9,321 bases of DNA from Bacteroides sp. UBA7335 (GCA_002471185.1 DKPL01000086.1:317-9637), one strand, 5' to 3'. Counted from the first letter of the stretch, positions 1 to 6,775 are shown. A program made the numbers and translations. Notes: a model not told the origin generated them from the sequence alone.

Positions 1-12
1 AAATAGATGCTT

Positions 13-78
13 TTATTTTACAACATATTCACCACAAATAATCACCACACATAGACCAACAAATAGTTTCTTTTTCAT
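13..78 (-). CDS. Possible 21-residue microORF with signal-peptide-like sequence
   Basis: An ATG at 78-76 on the minus strand opens a 21-codon frame ending in TAA at 15-13. The peptide begins Met-Lys-Lys-Lys, then has a hydrophobic run (residues 5-15) and ends GEYVVK. This is the shape of a bacterial export signal or of the leader of a small secreted peptide. A box resembling the Bacteroidota -7 element (TTTATTTG, one mismatch to TAnnTTTG) lies on the same strand at 108-101, but no -33 element is seen. It could be a genuine small peptide, the remnant of a truncated secreted-peptide gene, or chance in A+T-rich DNA. No family is recognised. Confidence 0.2.
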   Translation of the reverse strand: MKKKLFVGLCVVIICGEYVVK

Positions 79-129
79 ACTTTTATTAAAGTTTATCTAA
101 CAAATAAACACCATTACTAGAAAAGATTG

Positions 130-137
130 TAACTTTG
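130..137 (+). promoter_or_regulatory. Bacteroidota -7 promoter box for the 166-2843 operon
   Basis: TAACTTTG matches the Bacteroidota -7 consensus TAnnTTTG exactly and sits 28 bases before the ATG at 166, which allows a leader of roughly 20 bases. No TTTG-like -33 element is seen at the usual 19-21 base spacing, so the promoter may be weak or activator-dependent. Confidence 0.5.
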
Positions 138-165
138 TAACATATTATCTACAATTCACGAAATA

Positions 166-945
166 ATGAGAATTAAGCTACTTCTTTTTTCGCTCCTCAC
201 TTTTATTACCATCGCTTCTGCTCCGGCTAAGTCCTTAAGCCCGGGAAAGTCTAATGGACATGAAGCAGATATCTACTCAGTTCTGCCTTTTGAACGGTGT
301 ACACAAATTAGCAATCTTATTTTTGTTCTTCACAATAATATCGATCATCCTATTGGTTATTTCGCAGGACTTCGTGATAAGCCTCATCACGAATTCACAT
401 GGCACAAGTACGGACATCGGGTATTTTTTCATTGGGGATTTAATTCAAACCCACGAAGCTGCGAAATACTCCAACAATTAGTAGACGAAAGGAAATGGAC
501 AAAACCAACTGAGCAACTATTTTGGGATAAAGTCATAAATGAGCAGGCTAGAAGAAATAAAAAATCAATGGAGGAAGTCAGCAATACATTAGGATTCGAT
601 TTGGGTGGTACGCAGCGTGCATATGCCAATGCTTTTGCATCAATCATAACCGACATTCATTTGTTAGGAGATTATTCCACAACCAATATTGCAACACTAC
701 AAAACATCAACCTCATCATAAAGGATTTACAGAAAGCTCTGTTTGAAAGTCTGAAAGGCGGAGATCGCGCTAAAAAGATTAATAAGATGATGGATGATAC
801 ACAAAAAATCGGCGACGTACGAGAAAGAGCTAATGAGGTATTAAAAATTCTTCAAAAAGAACTTCCTATATTTTTCATCCAAATACAAGATGGATTTTTC
901 ACTAAACATTTTAAAAAGAAGAATCTACCATTAAAAAAAGTATAA
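166..945 (+). CDS. Secreted protein of unknown function with His/Asp metal-site-like motifs
   Basis: Not assigned to a named family. Residues 1-19 form a signal peptide (Arg/Lys start, hydrophobic core, small residues ASA at 17-19), so the mature protein is probably periplasmic or secreted. Two conserved-looking clusters stand out: H80-x3-H84-x4-H89-W90, and D163-x-H165-x2-G168-D169. The second resembles the HxxGD motif of zinc-dependent phospholipase C and S1/P1 nucleases, where His and Asp bind zinc. The similarity is by eye only, and the fold is inferred, not shown. The protein also has a Lys-rich, probably helical C-terminal part (about 185-259). It is followed after 24 bases by a membrane protein and then nhaC, with no terminator between, so co-transcription is likely. 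The ATG at 166 is preferred because it gives the signal peptide and follows a consensus -7 box. The CDS is certain; a hydrolase role is a hypothesis. Confidence 0.85.
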   Translation: MRIKLLLFSLLTFITIASAPAKSLSPGKSNGHEADIYSVLPFERCTQISNLIFVLHNNIDHPIGYFAGLRDKPHHEFTWHKYGHRVFFHWGFNSNPRSCEILQQLVDERKWTKPTEQLFWDKVINEQARRNKKSMEEVSNTLGFDLGGTQRAYANAFASIITDIHLLGDYSTTNIATLQNINLIIKDLQKALFESLKGGDRAKKINKMMDDTQKIGDVRERANEVLKILQKELPIFFIQIQDGFFTKHFKKKNLPLKKV

Positions 946-969
946 CGATACATTGAGAAGATATTTTAT

Positions 970-1401
970 ATGAAATATGGAGTAAATAGAAATACCTTAT
1001 TGGTTATTGCAGGAGTTGTTTGGATAACTGCAGGCCTAAACATTTTTAGGATAGGCATTCTATCCTGGTGCAAATCTATGATCAATATTCAAAACATTTT
1101 AATGACCTTATTTGTATTTCTTTTATTCTTTTGCTTCATATTTAGAAAACAATTCAAAAGACATAAAAAAAGAATTGCAAGCAAAGAGAAAAAGAAAAAT
1201 TGTCCTTTTTCATTTTTCGATTTAAAAGGATGGATTATTATGATATTTATGATTGCTTTAGGAGCTACAATCCGCCATTTCAGCCTACTTCCTATAGCTT
1301 TCATAGCCATCTTTTACACAGGTCTGTCGTTAGCATTGACACTAACGGGAGTATTATTTATCCGTTATCGTTGTACACATAACAAGAGTGATATTTTATG
1401 A
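970..1401 (+). CDS. Small integral membrane protein, function unknown
   Basis: A 143-residue inner-membrane protein with about four hydrophobic segments: near 9-31, 39-58, 87-101 and 106-131. A strongly basic loop (about 59-76, rich in Lys and Arg) separates the two halves and should lie in the cytoplasm by the positive-inside rule. The halves look loosely similar, each with a Gly and then an Arg inside or near a hydrophobic segment (R27 and R102), which may indicate an old internal duplication. No domain name can be given. Its stop codon overlaps the start of nhaC as ATGA (1398-1401), a typical sign of translational coupling, so it may be made in a fixed ratio with the antiporter and could act with it. 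That functional link is inferred from gene order alone. Confidence 0.85.
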   Translation: MKYGVNRNTLLVIAGVVWITAGLNIFRIGILSWCKSMINIQNILMTLFVFLLFFCFIFRKQFKRHKKRIASKEKKKNCPFSFFDLKGWIIMIFMIALGATIRHFSLLPIAFIAIFYTGLSLALTLTGVLFIRYRCTHNKSDIL

Positions 1402-2843
1402 AAAAAGTACCATCACCATTAGTATCCATTATCCCCGTAGTAGCACTAGTAGCACTACTATTTCTAACCATACGAACATTTGGAAGCGATGCCCTAAGTG
1501 GCAGTAGTCAGGTTTCACTACTAGCTGCAACAGCAGTATGTATTTTTATTGGTATCATTTTCTACAAAGTAGCCTGGAGTGACATTGAGCTTGCAATAAT
1601 TAATAACATATCGGGAGTATCTCCAGCTATTATCATATTGCTTATCATTGGTGCCTTGAGCGGTGCCTGGATGATAAGCGGCGTAGTTCCAACACTCATC
1701 TACTACGGAATGAAAGTTATACATCCGAGTTTTTTTCTGACTTCGACCTGCATTATTTGTGCATTAGTATCGGTTATGACTGGGAGCTCTTGGACAACAA
1801 TTGCAACAATTGGTATAGCCTTAATGGGTATTGGCAGAGCACAAGGTTTTAGCGATGGATGGATAGCGGGAGCCATCATTTCAGGTGCCTATTTTGGCGA
1901 TAAGATGTCTCCCCTATCTGATACAACAGTGCTTGCAGCATCAGTTACCGACACACCTTTATTTAGGCACATCCGATACATGTTAATTACCACTGTACCC
2001 TCTATGATTATAACATTGACAATATTTACCATTGCCGGGTTTTCGTACGAAGGAAGCAGTAGTGCCCATATTGCTGAATTCACAGCATCTTTAGCAAATA
2101 AATTTACAATAACCCCATGGTTATTAATTGTGCCTGTAGTTACTGGAGTTTTAATAGCCAAACGTGTTCCATCAATCATTACTCTTTTTGTTTCAGCCTT
2201 ACTAGCAGGTATATTTGCTTTAATTTTCCAACCCGACTTGTTGCACGAAATTGCGATATCAAATAGTGATGACTCTGCTCATACACTCTTTAAAGGACTA
2301 ATGATGACTTTTTACGGAAGCACTAGTTTGCAAACCCCTGATCCCACGCTAACAGAGCTTATTGCTACTAGAGGCATGTCGGGAATGTTATATACAATTT
2401 GGCTTATATTGTGTGCTATGTGTTTTGGTGGAGCAATGACAGCCATTGGCATGATAGGCAGTATCACTTCTGTATTCTTACGCTTTATTAAAAACACAGT
2501 TAGTTTGGTAGCCTCAACAGTTGCAGCAGGTATCTGTTTAAACCTAACAACTGCCGATCAGTACATCAGTATTATATTAACAGGAAATATGTTTGCCGAT
2601 ATCTACAAGAAAAAAGGATATGAAAGTAGATTACTCAGTCGCACTACCGAAGACTCTGTTACTGTGACTTCCGTTCTCATACCCTGGAATACATGTGGGA
2701 TGACTCAAGCTACTATTCTTAATGTATCAACCCTAACCTACCTTCCCTATTGCTTTTTCAATCTTATTAGTCCGCTAATGAGTATTTTAGTTGCAGCTGT
2801 TGGATATAAAATTATTAAAAAATCTGTGAACAATATCTCATAG
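1398..2843 (+). CDS. nhaC: Na+/H+ antiporter, NhaC family
   Basis: An inner-membrane secondary transporter of the NhaC family, exchanging Na+ for H+ and serving sodium and pH homeostasis. At 481 residues with about 11-12 hydrophobic segments it is of normal family length. Diagnostic stretches are visible: GSSWTT at 129-134, GAYFGDKMSPLSDTT at 163-177 (ion-pathway region), and the C-terminal run from ADQYIS through IPWNTCG to the YLPYCFFNLISP segment. No truncation or frameshift is seen. Some NhaC-family members exchange organic substrates (for example malate/lactate) with Na+/H+, so the exact substrate is not fixed by sequence. The ATG at 1398 overlaps the upstream stop by four bases, supporting translational coupling with the small membrane protein. 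No hairpin follows the stop; the next gene has its own promoter-like boxes. Confidence 0.95.
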   Translation: MKKVPSPLVSIIPVVALVALLFLTIRTFGSDALSGSSQVSLLAATAVCIFIGIIFYKVAWSDIELAIINNISGVSPAIIILLIIGALSGAWMISGVVPTLIYYGMKVIHPSFFLTSTCIICALVSVMTGSSWTTIATIGIALMGIGRAQGFSDGWIAGAIISGAYFGDKMSPLSDTTVLAASVTDTPLFRHIRYMLITTVPSMIITLTIFTIAGFSYEGSSSAHIAEFTASLANKFTITPWLLIVPVVTGVLIAKRVPSIITLFVSALLAGIFALIFQPDLLHEIAISNSDDSAHTLFKGLMMTFYGSTSLQTPDPTLTELIATRGMSGMLYTIWLILCAMCFGGAMTAIGMIGSITSVFLRFIKNTVSLVASTVAAGICLNLTTADQYISIILTGNMFADIYKKKGYESRLLSRTTEDSVTVTSVLIPWNTCGMTQATILNVSTLTYLPYCFFNLISPLMSILVAAVGYKIIKKSVNNIS

Positions 2844-2855
2844 CAGTTGTTTTTG
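2825..2855 (+). promoter_or_regulatory. Probable promoter of the DUF4251 gene
   Basis: TGTG at 2825-2828 (one mismatch to the -33 TTTG), 19 bases, then TGTTTTTG at 2848-2855 (one mismatch to TAnnTTTG). The pair overlaps the 3' end of nhaC and would give a leader of about 40 bases before the ATG at 2903. Both boxes are imperfect. Confidence 0.35.
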
Positions 2856-2902
2856 CAATAAACGAACAACGATTATTAAACGTAAACAAAAAAATTAAAA
2901 TC

Positions 2903-3469
2903 ATGAAGAAGTTTATTGCATTAGTAGCATTAGTATTAGTAGGAGCATCTACTATGTTGTGTGCACAAGATTCACGTAAGGCTGAAAGAGATGCCGAAAG
3001 AGCTCAAAGAAAAGCCCAAGAACAAGCAGCTGATATGGCAGCATATCAAGAAGCTATTCAAGCATTAAAAGCTAAAGAGTTTGTTCTAGAAGCAAATCAA
3101 GTAATTTTCCGTAATGGTCAAAATTCATTTGTAACTTCAAACACAAACTTCGTGTTGGTTAATGGACAAAAAGGTACCGTACAAATCGCATTTAACACTC
3201 CTTATCCTGGTCCTAACGGAATTGGTGGTGTTACTGTAGATGGAACTGTATCAGATATGCAAATGAATATGGATAAAAGAGGTAATGTAAATTGCTCATT
3301 TAGTATTCAAGGTATTGGAATTTCGGCTCAAATCTTCATCAATTTGACCGAAGGTAATAATAACGCAACAGTTACTGTTAATCCTAACTTCAATTCTAAC
3401 ACCCTTACTTTGAGCGGTAACCTTGTACCACTTGATCAATCAGATGTATTCAAAGGTCGTTCTTGGTAG
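2903..3469 (+). CDS. DUF4251 family exported protein
   Basis: A 188-residue exported protein of the Bacteroidota family DUF4251, whose function is unknown. A signal peptide covers about residues 1-21 (Met-Lys-Lys start, hydrophobic core, then CAQ). The Cys before the cleavage region is not preceded by a good lipobox (TMLC), so a soluble periplasmic form is more likely than a lipoprotein. Residues about 24-60 are Ala/Arg/Glu/Lys-rich and probably form one long charged helix. The rest is a beta-rich domain, with the family-like stretches NFVLVNGQKGTVQIAF, GIGGVTVDGTVS and the C-terminal LVPLDQSDVFKG. Length and features fit the family. It appears to be a single-gene transcription unit: promoter-like boxes stand upstream and a strong terminator hairpin follows. 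The leader just before the ATG is A-rich, as is common for well-translated Bacteroidota genes. Confidence 0.9.
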   Translation: MKKFIALVALVLVGASTMLCAQDSRKAERDAERAQRKAQEQAADMAAYQEAIQALKAKEFVLEANQVIFRNGQNSFVTSNTNFVLVNGQKGTVQIAFNTPYPGPNGIGGVTVDGTVSDMQMNMDKRGNVNCSFSIQGIGISAQIFINLTEGNNNATVTVNPNFNSNTLTLSGNLVPLDQSDVFKGRSW

Positions 3470-3497
3470 AACATTTATACTTTATTTTTAGCGTTAC

Positions 3498-3533
3498 AAA
3501 GTGGCATGAGATTTAATAATCTCATGCCACTTT
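3498..3533 (+). terminator. Intrinsic terminator after the DUF4251 gene
   Basis: A perfect 16-bp inverted repeat (3498-3513 against 3518-3533) with a 4-base TAAT loop, the arms starting AAAGTGG and ending CCACTTT, followed by the pyrimidine-rich ACTTTTCT. It begins 29 bases after the stop at 3469 and is the only strong terminator seen in the window. It separates the DUF4251 transcript from the regulator gene. Confidence 0.9.
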
Positions 3534-3574
3534 ACTTTTCTATAATTATTAGAAAAGATTTACTCATTAATCTC

Positions 3575-3582
3575 TATATTTG
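3575..3582 (+). promoter_or_regulatory. Bacteroidota -7 promoter box for the response regulator
   Basis: TATATTTG (followed by C) matches TAnnTTTG exactly and would start transcription about 25 bases before the ATG at 3614. No clear TTTG is seen at the -33 position. Confidence 0.55.
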
Positions 3583-3613
3583 CATCATACCTCACTAAAT
3601 TGTCGCATAAAGT

Positions 3614-4282
3614 ATGAAGACCTTTATAATTGCAGATAATCAATTTATAACCAATGCCGGAATGCAGTTTCTGCTAACAATGCAAAAAGATCCTTCTGTG
3701 ATAATAGATGTCATCAATAAAGAGGAACTGATTCAAAAGCTACGTTTATACACCGATGCAATTGTTATTTTAGACTATTCACTATTCAATTTTATCAGTG
3801 CAGAAGAGTTAATCATTACACAACAACGCTTTAAACAAACTTGCTGGATACTTTTTTCAGAAGAGCTAAGCATACCATTACTAAGACAATTGCTATTTAG
3901 CAGCAACTCATTCAGCGTTGTCATGAAAAACAGTCCTAAAGAGGAGATACAGAGTGCTATCCAATATGCAGTTAGACAAGAGCGCTTCATTTGCAACTAC
4001 GTCAGCAACTTATTATTGGCAAATACTCAACAGCAATCTGGTATCTCTACTTATTCGAAAGAAGAAAGCAGCTTATTAACCACTACAGAAAAAGCCATAT
4101 TGAAAGAAATAGCCTCAGGAAAAACAACCAAAGAAATAGCTACTCAAAAGAATATCAGCTTTCATACGGTAAATAGTCATCGAAAAAACATATTTCGTAA
4201 AATTGGAGTGAATAATGTTCACGAAGCTACTAAATATGCTATGCGAGCTGGAATTATAGACCTTGCCGAATATTATATTTAA
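3614..4282 (+). CDS. NarL/LuxR-type response regulator with degenerate receiver domain
   Basis: A 222-residue cytoplasmic transcription regulator of the NarL/FixJ group. Residues 1-120 look like a receiver domain: the phosphoacceptor D54 (VILDYS), the switch Ser S82 and the conserved K105 are present. The acidic pair that holds Mg2+ is reduced to D8-N9, where most relatives have two acidic residues. Residues about 121-153 form a linker. Residues 154-218 form the LuxR helix-turn-helix, with L155-T-x-x-E159, KEIA at 173-176 and the recognition-helix region HTVNSHRKNIFRKIGV at 184-199, which is well conserved. No histidine kinase lies next to it in the window, so it is an orphan here and its signal and targets are unknown. 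It has its own -7 box and follows a terminator. Its stop overlaps that of mnmA on the other strand. Confidence 0.9.
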   Translation: MKTFIIADNQFITNAGMQFLLTMQKDPSVIIDVINKEELIQKLRLYTDAIVILDYSLFNFISAEELIITQQRFKQTCWILFSEELSIPLLRQLLFSSNSFSVVMKNSPKEEIQSAIQYAVRQERFICNYVSNLLLANTQQQSGISTYSKEESSLLTTTEKAILKEIASGKTTKEIATQKNISFHTVNSHRKNIFRKIGVNNVHEATKYAMRAGIIDLAEYYI

Positions 4283-5349
4283 AGAGCTATTTCTCCACTT
4301 CCAATGCATAGTTTAGAATTATTATCATAAACAACTCCAAATTGTCCAGGTGCAATTCCTTGAAGTTTTTCGGTCGATTGCATAAAGTATCGTCCATTCT
4401 TACTACTCAAATATCCTTTTGTAAATTCAGGAGTATGCCTTATTTTAAATGTCACATCAATCCCTTTACTTAATTCATCTACCCAAGGATTGGCTGTTAT
4501 AAAATGAAAATCGCTCATGTAAAACTCCAACCCATACTGCAATGCGGCATCATATCCTTTAGAAACATAAATTACATTGTTAGATACATCTTTCTTAACC
4601 ACAAACCACGGTCCACCACTTAACCCTAAGCCTTTGCGTTGCCCAATGGTGTGAAACCAATAGCCATAGTGTTTTCCTAAAATCTTACCCGTTTCAAACT
4701 CCACTATATCGCCACTTTTCTCTCCAAGAAAGCGCCGTACAAAATCATTATAGTTGATTTTCCCCAGGAAACAAATGCCTTGGCTATCGCGGCGTTTAGC
4801 GCTAGGCAATCCTGCCTTTAATGCAAGCTCACGCACTTCTTGTTTTTGTAAATGACCAATAGGAAACATTAATTTAGAAACTTGCAAATGATCTATTTGA
4901 GCCAAAAAATCAGTTTGATCTTTGACAGGATCATTGGCTGTACCCAACCACACTTTATCATCCAACGACACAGTAGTGGCATAATGTCCAGTTGCCGTAA
5001 AATCAAAATGTTTGCCAGCTTGCTCCTCAAAACATCCAAATTTAATGAGCTTATTGCACATGACATCAGGATTGGGGGTTTGTCCCAAACGTATTTTATC
5101 AATGGCATAAGCTGCCACTTTATCCCAATACTCTCGATGCAGATCAATAACCTCTAGTTCCAAACCATATTTACGAGCCGTAGCCTTACATAGTTCAATA
5201 TCTTCTTCTGCAGAGCAATCCATATACTCTGCACCTTCCATTCCTATTTTTATATAAAAAAGTGTAGGTTTAAATCCCTGTTCACAAAGTTGATGAACCA
5301 CCAATGAGCTATCTACTCCACCTGAAATTAATGTTGCAATATTTTTCAT
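4279..5349 (-). CDS. mnmA: tRNA-specific 2-thiouridylase MnmA
   Basis: Cytoplasmic enzyme that activates U34 of the Lys, Glu and Gln tRNAs with ATP and installs sulfur to give 2-thiouridine, improving codon reading. Numbered from the ATG at 5349 (356 residues): the ATP-binding PP-loop SGGVDSS is at 9-15, the first catalytic Cys is C98 in NPDVMCNK, and the second is C193 in DSQGICFLGK. ATGHYA (119-124) and IGQRKGLG are also present, so the enzyme should be active. An ATG at 5373 would add eight residues (MFTLYFCI), but family members start close to the PP-loop, so 5349 is preferred. The tRNA-contact region reads KDQTDFL where the E. coli-type enzyme has KDQSYFL. Bacteroidota often carry more than one mnmA paralogue, so this may be one of several. 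It is convergent with the regulator gene and divergent from the S41 gene. Confidence 0.95.
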   Translation of the reverse strand: MKNIATLISGGVDSSLVVHQLCEQGFKPTLFYIKIGMEGAEYMDCSAEEDIELCKATARKYGLELEVIDLHREYWDKVAAYAIDKIRLGQTPNPDVMCNKLIKFGCFEEQAGKHFDFTATGHYATTVSLDDKVWLGTANDPVKDQTDFLAQIDHLQVSKLMFPIGHLQKQEVRELALKAGLPSAKRRDSQGICFLGKINYNDFVRRFLGEKSGDIVEFETGKILGKHYGYWFHTIGQRKGLGLSGGPWFVVKKDVSNNVIYVSKGYDAALQYGLEFYMSDFHFITANPWVDELSKGIDVTFKIRHTPEFTKGYLSSKNGRYFMQSTEKLQGIAPGQFGVVYDNNSKLCIGSGEIAL

Positions 5350-5353
5350 AATA

Positions 5354-5385
5354 CAAAAGTATAGAGTAAACAAGGTAATATCAAT
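5354..5385 (-). promoter_or_regulatory. Possible promoter of mnmA
   Basis: On the minus strand, ATTG at 5385-5382 (one mismatch to TTTG), 20 bases, then TACTTTTG at 5361-5354, an exact TAnnTTTG. The box lies only four bases before the preferred ATG at 5349, so its transcript would have almost no leader. If real it excludes the ATG at 5373; otherwise the match is fortuitous and the promoter lies further upstream. Confidence 0.3.
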
Positions 5386-5415
5386 AACATATCACAGCCA
5401 TTTTTATACCATAAA

Positions 5416-5448
5416 TGTGGTAGAAAAACGAAGTATTTCATACATTTG
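5416..5448 (+). promoter_or_regulatory. Promoter of the S41 lipoprotein gene
   Basis: TGTG at 5416-5419 (one mismatch to the -33 TTTG), 21 bases, then TACATTTG at 5441-5448, an exact -7 box followed by C. Transcription should begin around 5453-5456, giving a leader of about ten bases to the ATG at 5466 or about sixteen to the ATG at 5472. Confidence 0.6.
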
Positions 5449-5465
5449 CAACAGATAAAGTAAGA

Positions 5466-6764
5466 ATGACAATGAATATCAAAAATATAGTTTTAACTGC
5501 TGCAAGTATTTCATTAATGGCTATTAGTCTATTATCGTGTGGTGTAGATCGATGGCCAGAATATGCAGCACAAACAGCAAGAGACCAATGGATAGATAGT
5601 ATAATGCGTGAAAACTATCTATGGGATTACACCATTCCACAAAGTAAGTATCTAAATTATTTTTCAGCACCGGCTACATTTTTACAATCTATTCTTTATA
5701 AAGCCGAAGATAATCAATACTCTAAGGTAGACACTTTATACTTTGAACCATTGCCAAGCTATGGTTTTAATTATCAACTACAGCGAAATTTAGAAAACGA
5801 TACAGCTTATTATGCTCTTGTTAGTTATGTTTTACCAGATTCGCCCGCTTCTGACGCCGGACTACAACGTGGCGATTGGATTATGACTGTGAACAATCAA
5901 GTTATAACCAAAAAAAGCGAAAGTAAGCTACTTAATATGAGTGATCCGCTTGAGCTTACCATTGGAAAATATGAGGTTGTACCTACAGAAGATGAAACTA
6001 GTACTATCAATTGGACTGTTGTAAAAACAGGAACCAAAGCTGTTGCAGCAATACGCCCTGTTATCAATAACCCCATACATTACTATACAACAATAACTAC
6101 AGCGAGTGGCATTAAATTGGGTTATTTAGTATATGGAGAGTTTATTAATGGTACGCTAACTAACCCTGACATCTATAAAAAGCAGTTATTCGAAGTTTCA
6201 AAATATTTTGCAAACGAAGGAGTCACTCATTTTGCACTCGATTTACGCTACAACAGCGGAGGTACATTTGATTGTAGCCAGATCATGGCTACGCTATTGG
6301 CTCCTTCAAGCGCATTGGGAAGTACTTATGCCTCATTAAGCTATAACGATAAAAATGTTAGTAAGGATAAAAGCATAACTTATGATACCTCATTAATCAC
6401 AGGTGGAAACAACATGAATATACAGCAAGGTTTTGTAATAACTAGCACACAAACCTCAGCATCAATAGCAGGTGTATTCTTAAATTGTATTTCACCACTA
6501 AAAAGATGGGCACTTGTAGGAAGCAACCTTACCTGCTGGGGAATGGCTGCTGAAACCTTTATCAATCGTAACTTTAATTGGGGGTTAAGTCCAATAGTGT
6601 GCTATGTAGCTAACAGCGAAAATGAAACAGGTCAGAATGGACGCTTTACACCTAACGTAGCAATTACCGAAACAAGCAATTTAGCTACATTCCTACCATT
6701 TGGCAATCCCGAAGAAACCCTATTGAATGCAGTTATTAAAATGATAGACGGAACAACTGATTGA
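5466..6764 (+). CDS. S41-family lipoprotein with PDZ domain, catalytic Lys replaced
   Basis: A 432-residue lipoprotein of the C-terminal processing peptidase (S41) family. Residues 1-24 form a lipoprotein signal ending in LLSC, with lipidated C25, so it is anchored in the envelope. Residues about 28-100 resemble the S41 N-terminal domain of Bacteroidota proteins (Trp-rich, W..SIMRENYLW). A PDZ domain lies at about 115-155 (SPASDAGLQRGDWI). The protease core follows, with DLRYNSGG at 259-266 and the nucleophile region TSAS, where S333 aligns with the catalytic Ser. The general base Lys should lie 25 residues later; that position is W358 (VGSNLTCWG in place of the usual VGxxTxGKG). The Glu usually three residues after the Ser is G336. 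The protein may therefore be an inactive binder of C-termini, or use another mechanism. A second ATG at 5472 gives an equally good signal peptide. No terminator separates it from convergent folC. Confidence 0.88.
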   Translation: MTMNIKNIVLTAASISLMAISLLSCGVDRWPEYAAQTARDQWIDSIMRENYLWDYTIPQSKYLNYFSAPATFLQSILYKAEDNQYSKVDTLYFEPLPSYGFNYQLQRNLENDTAYYALVSYVLPDSPASDAGLQRGDWIMTVNNQVITKKSESKLLNMSDPLELTIGKYEVVPTEDETSTINWTVVKTGTKAVAAIRPVINNPIHYYTTITTASGIKLGYLVYGEFINGTLTNPDIYKKQLFEVSKYFANEGVTHFALDLRYNSGGTFDCSQIMATLLAPSSALGSTYASLSYNDKNVSKDKSITYDTSLITGGNNMNIQQGFVITSTQTSASIAGVFLNCISPLKRWALVGSNLTCWGMAAETFINRNFNWGLSPIVCYVANSENETGQNGRFTPNVAITETSNLATFLPFGNPEETLLNAVIKMIDGTTD

Positions 6765-6775
6765 GAGTTTATATA

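Noticed and set aside
254..481. Open frame on the plus strand inside the secreted-protein gene, with a hydrophobic stretch
   Set aside because: It overlaps a longer frame with a signal peptide and promoter; its hydrophobic run follows from reading A+T-rich DNA in another frame.
1889..2179. 96-codon minus-strand frame inside nhaC
   Set aside because: It is antisense to strongly conserved NhaC sequence and matches nothing recognisable.
5408..5421. ACCA...TGGT imperfect dyad overlapping the S41 -33 region, a possible operator
   Set aside because: Only four bases pair on each side and the centre is not symmetric; too short to support.
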